From positions 1 through 64,000 of the forward strand of contig NZ_FNJH01000003.1 of NCBI RefSeq assembly GCF_900103225.1: a stretch of DNA of 64,000 nt. The letters run 5' to 3'. Below are positions 61,050-64,000 of this stretch, piece by piece. The notes under the pieces are model-generated. The model was not told the origin of the DNA, did not search any database, and saw only the letters and a list, made by a program, of their open reading frames with translations. The translations under genes and the position numbers were made by a program. Source of the stretch: Pseudomonas congelans. GTDB lineage: Bacteria > Pseudomonadota > Gammaproteobacteria > Pseudomonadales > Pseudomonadaceae. The first letter of the stretch is position 1, and the number at the start of each line of letters is the position of its first letter.

Positions 61050-62882
61050 TCAATCCACGCCCACAAACCCACCGGTCTGATGCTGCCACAACCGCGCATA
61101 CAGCCCGCCGTGGGCCAGCAGTTCGCTGTGCGTTCCGGTTTCGGCGACCTGGCCTTTCTCCAGAACCACCAGGCGATCCATGCGTGCGATCGTCGACAGG
61201 CGGTGCGCGATGGCGATCACCGTCTTGCCCTGCATCAACGTCTCCAGGCTCTCCTGAATCGCGGCTTCGACTTCCGAGTCGAGTGCCGAGGTGGCTTCGT
61301 CCATGATCAGGATCGGCGCGTCCTTGAGCAGCACGCGGGTGATCGCGATACGCTGGCGTTGACCGCCGGAGAGCTTTACGCCGCGCTCACCGACATGGGC
61401 ATCGAAGCCGGTGCGACCTTCGGAGTCCGACAGCAGCGGGATGAACTCGTCGGCACGGGCCTTGTGGATCGATTCCCAGAGCTGTTCATCGGTTGCGTGC
61501 GGATTGCCATACAGCAGGTTCTCGCGAATCGAGCGGTGCAGCAGCGAGGTGTCCTGGGTAATCATGCCGATCTGCGCGCGCAGGCTTTCCTGGGTGATTT
61601 CGGAAATATCCTGGCCGTCGATGAGGATTCTCCCGCCTTGCACGTCGTACATGCGCAGCAGCAGGTTGACCAGCGTCGACTTGCCCGCGCCGGAAGGCCC
61701 GATCAGGCCGATCTTCTCACCCGGCTTGATGTCCAGGTTGAGGTTGTGAATGATCCCGTTGCCATTGCCGTAATGGAAATCGACCCCGTCGAACCTGACG
61801 CCGCCGTTTTCTATCTTCAGCGGCAGGGCGCCGGGTTTGTCATTGACCGTGACGGGCTGCGAGATACTTTCCAGGCCGTCCTGCACGGTGCCGATGTTCT
61901 CGAAGATGCCGTTGACCACCCACATGATCCAGCCGGACATGTTGACGATGCGGATGACCAGACCGGTGGCCAGTGCGATCGCACCCACCGAGATCATGGA
62001 CTGCGTCCACAGCCAAAGAGCCAGACCGGTGGTCGTGACAATCAGTACGCCGTTCATGGTGGTGATGGTGGTGTCCATCGAGGTGACCACGCGGCCAGCC
62101 AGCTGACTTTTTTCGGTTTGATCGCGCATCGCTTCGCGAGCGTACTGCTGCTCGTGGTTGGTGTGGGCGAACAACTTGAGCGTAGTGATGTTGGTATAGC
62201 CGTCGACGATGCGGCCCATCAGCCTTGAACGCGCATCGGACGAATCCACCGAGCGCTGCTTGACCCTGGGCACGAAATACATCAGCGAGAGGATGAACGC
62301 CGCGATCCAGGTACCCAGCGGAATCATCAGGCGCCAGTCGGCCTCGGCGAACAGTACCATCGCACTGATCGCGTAGATCAGCACATGCCACAGCGCATCC
62401 ACCGACTGCACGGCCGAGTCACGCAACGAGTTGCCGGTCTGCATGATGCGCTGGGCGATACGTCCGGCGAAGTCGTTCTGGAAGAAGTTGACGCTCTGTT
62501 TGAGCACGTAGCTGTGGTTCTGCCAGCGAATCAGGTTGGTCATGCCGGGGCTGATCGTCTGATGGACCAGCAGGTCATGCAGACCGACGAAAATAGGCCG
62601 CAGCAGCAGGGCCACCACCACCATCCAGATCAGTTCGGAACCATGAATGCTGAAGAAGTTCTCCGGCGGCGTGCTTTGCGCCAGGTCGATGATGCGGCTC
62701 AGGTAACTGAACAGCGACACTTCGATCAGCGCACCGATCAGCCCGACCACCAGCAGCGCAGTGAACGTCGGCCACACCTGACGCAGGTAGTAGAGGTAGA
62801 ACGCGAAGACGGTATTGGGCGGGGCAGCGGTAGGAGCGTCTTTGAAGATATCGATCAGTTTTTCGAAACGACGATAAAGCAT
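61050..62882 (-). CDS. ABC exporter, fused membrane and ATPase domains (MsbA-like)
   Basis: A 610-aa half-transporter: six membrane helices in residues 30-340 (ABC_membrane), then an ATPase domain with GPSGAGKST, signature LSGGQRQRI and DEATSALD, H-loop IAIAHRLST. Would act as an inner-membrane homodimer exporting a lipid, peptide or drug; substrate unknown. Standard MsbA/MDR architecture and length. Transcribed in the same direction as ppiA but 102 bp apart. Confidence 0.92.
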   Translation of the reverse strand: MLYRRFEKLIDIFKDAPTAAPPNTVFAFYLYYLRQVWPTFTALLVVGLIGALIEVSLFSYLSRIIDLAQSTPPENFFSIHGSELIWMVVVALLLRPIFVGLHDLLVHQTISPGMTNLIRWQNHSYVLKQSVNFFQNDFAGRIAQRIMQTGNSLRDSAVQSVDALWHVLIYAISAMVLFAEADWRLMIPLGTWIAAFILSLMYFVPRVKQRSVDSSDARSRLMGRIVDGYTNITTLKLFAHTNHEQQYAREAMRDQTEKSQLAGRVVTSMDTTITTMNGVLIVTTTGLALWLWTQSMISVGAIALATGLVIRIVNMSGWIMWVVNGIFENIGTVQDGLESISQPVTVNDKPGALPLKIENGGVRFDGVDFHYGNGNGIIHNLNLDIKPGEKIGLIGPSGAGKSTLVNLLLRMYDVQGGRILIDGQDISEITQESLRAQIGMITQDTSLLHRSIRENLLYGNPHATDEQLWESIHKARADEFIPLLSDSEGRTGFDAHVGERGVKLSGGQRQRIAITRVLLKDAPILIMDEATSALDSEVEAAIQESLETLMQGKTVIAIAHRLSTIARMDRLVVLEKGQVAETGTHSELLAHGGLYARLWQHQTGGFVGVD

Positions 62883-62942
62883 TGGCTATCACACCCACGC
62901 GACGTGGGTTCTCCTTGATAAGTGGAGGCTCTCCCGTCCGGA

Positions 62943-62970
62943 CCGCACGAAGCCCGAAGGCTTCATGCGG
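62943..62970 (-). terminator. Hairpin between ppiA and the ABC exporter gene
   Basis: CCGCA CGAAGCC CGAA GGCTTC ATGCGG (12-bp stem with one mismatch), 15 bp downstream of the ppiA stop in the transcribed direction. No T-run follows; probable ppiA transcript end. Confidence 0.5.
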
Positions 62971-62984
62971 TGCAGGTTTCCCGA

Positions 62985-63548
62985 TCAGTTGACGCGTTTG
63001 GCGGACTTGATCAGGATCGGGTCGATTGGCACGTTTTGCATGCCTTTCTGAGTAGTGGTGCGGGCGTTGACGATGTTGTCGACGACGTCCATACCCTTGA
63101 CGACTTTGCCGAACACCGCGTAACCGAAGTCGCGCGCGCCGTTGTCGAGCATGGCATTGTCGTTGGTGTTGATGAAGAATTGACTGGTGGCCGAGTTCAC
63201 GTCCGACGTACGCGCCATGGCGATGGTGCCACGGACGTTATGCAAACCGTTCTGGGCTTCGTTCTTGATCGGATCCTTGGTCTGCTTCTGAACCATCTGC
63301 GGGGTGAAGCCGCCGCCCTGCACCATGAAGCCCGGAATCACCCGGTGAAAGATGGTGTTGGTGTAGAAGCCGCTGTCGACATAGCCCAGAAAGTTCTGGG
63401 TGCTGACCGGCGCCTTGGTGTCTGCGAGTTCGATTTCAATCTGGCCGAAGCTGGTGTCGAGTACCACGTGCGTGGCTTTGTCCGGGGCCGCCATCAGGTT
63501 GGCGGCGAACAGTACGGAGCAGGCGGCGAGAGCGATTTTTTTCAGCAT
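62985..63548 (-). CDS. ppiA: Periplasmic peptidyl-prolyl cis-trans isomerase (cyclophilin)
   Basis: A 187-aa cyclophilin with a Sec signal peptide (cleavage after about residue 21, NLMAA). Active-site signature [15 protein letters not shown] is intact, with [19 protein letters not shown] and the conserved [14 protein letters not shown]. Catalyses proline isomerisation during envelope protein folding. Normal size for PpiA. Confidence 0.93.
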   Translation of the reverse strand: MLKKIALAACSVLFAANLMAAPDKATHVVLDTSFGQIEIELADTKAPVSTQNFLGYVDSGFYTNTIFHRVIPGFMVQGGGFTPQMVQKQTKDPIKNEAQNGLHNVRGTIAMARTSDVNSATSQFFINTNDNAMLDNGARDFGYAVFGKVVKGMDVVDNIVNARTTTQKGMQNVPIDPILIKSAKRVN

Positions 63549-63783
63549 GTGGCAACACGTCCTTCATTGAGAGATATCGACTGTGACCGGCAAGGTAACC
63601 ACGTTTGGCTTTTTTTGCCCAGCGTGTTGGCGGGTTTGCAGCACTTCAGGCGATCAGGCTGTACCTCCATGAACCGCACAGAGTTTTCAGACTGCGTTGC
63701 TCGCGATGAATTCCAGCCGCGTGCGATTGACGTTCAGCGCATGGCCCTGGTGGTGCGACGAGCGCCATGTGTCTGCTCCTACG

Positions 63784-64000
63784 TCAGGCGTTTTGAGGCG
63801 TGCCGAGTGCAGCGGTGAGCGGTGCAGTGTCAAAGCTGCGGATCAGGTCGATCAGAATCTGCGTCGCCGGGCCCAGCGGCCGGTCCTTGCTGGAGTAAAG
63901 ATAGAAAGTCGGATTGCGGCTGCCGCCCTTGTCCAGGCGCAGGGGCTTGAGCAAGCCTTCGCGCAGTTCACGCTCAATCATGTGCCGCGGCAGCCAGGCG
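63784..64000 (-). CDS. LysR-family regulator, C-terminal part (cut by window edge)
   Basis: The last 71 codons of a gene running off the right edge. Visible sequence AWLPRHMIERELREGLLKPL and YLYSSKDRPLGPATQILIDL fit the end of a LysR substrate-binding domain (the WLP..L..GxL pattern). DNA-binding half is outside the window. Target genes unknown. No in-frame start within the window. Confidence 0.75.
   Translation of the reverse strand, partial: AWLPRHMIERELREGLLKPLRLDKGGSRNPTFYLYSSKDRPLGPATQILIDLIRSFDTAPLTAALGTPQNA

Overview
The window is chromosomal DNA of a Pseudomonas species, most probably from the P. syringae group. The evidence is the aotJQMO-P arginine/ornithine transport operon, the neighbourhood MHYT-GGDEF-EAL protein / rapA / PhrS-like sRNA / MaoC / fadD / fadD / hrpA (the same neighbourhood as the PA3297-PA3311 region of P. 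aeruginosa as I recall it), Pseudomonas-type GNNNC-rich REP hairpins, and many copies of a twin-hairpin dispersed repeat. It is mostly ordinary core genome, densely coded on both strands, with accessory genes inserted at repeat-rich joints. I saw no tRNA, rRNA, CRISPR array or complete insertion sequence.

Left part (0-8 kb): an amino-acid ABC importer operon (aotJ-aotQ-aotM-aotO-aotP, minus strand) with a transcript-attenuating hairpin after aotJ, then a two-gene DNA repair unit (ATP-dependent DNA ligase plus MBL-fold exonuclease). From 7.6 to 17.5 kb a segment is bracketed by two inverted copies of a 266-bp folded repeat. It holds a lipoprotein penicillin-acylase-type amidase, a glutathione S-transferase, a His-rich SEC-C protein, a compact stress cassette (CI/LexA-like self-cleaving repressor, SOS-box DUF1654 gene, holin-like membrane protein), a LEA14-like lipoprotein and an STN-domain TonB receptor.

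Middle (17.5-37 kb): YchJ, a putative methyltransferase-fold protein, a DUF1145/collagen-like pair, a Tsx-like porin with a purine nucleoside permease family protein, a CopD-like membrane protein, DinG, a serine hydrolase, an OmpA lipoprotein with a histone-H1-like tail, pdxH, a glycine-zipper lipoprotein, an FAD oxidoreductase, a COG3650-type lipoprotein, and the complete branched-chain amino acid importer (braC, livH, livM, livG, livF).

Right part (37-64 kb): DUF2288 protein, MHYT-GGDEF-EAL c-di-GMP enzyme, a tandem array of four 160-bp repeats, rapA, two small conserved proteins, an ANR-box-driven sRNA candidate (PhrS-like), a MaoC hydratase, two tandem acyl-CoA ligases, hrpA, a KASIII-like enzyme, a 1,631-residue toxin/effector with leucine-rich repeats and a NEL-type E3 ubiquitin ligase domain, a FemAB-like GNAT protein, REP elements, an MsbA-like ABC exporter, a periplasmic cyclophilin and the end of a LysR regulator.

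The most interesting parts are: (1) the three-promoter SOS/repressor/holin cassette at 11.78-13.40 kb, in which a 14-bp operator is shared by the repressor and holin promoters and a canonical LexA box lies on the promoter between them; (2) the inverted 266-bp repeat, whose hairpins show compensatory changes between copies; and (3) the giant NEL protein.
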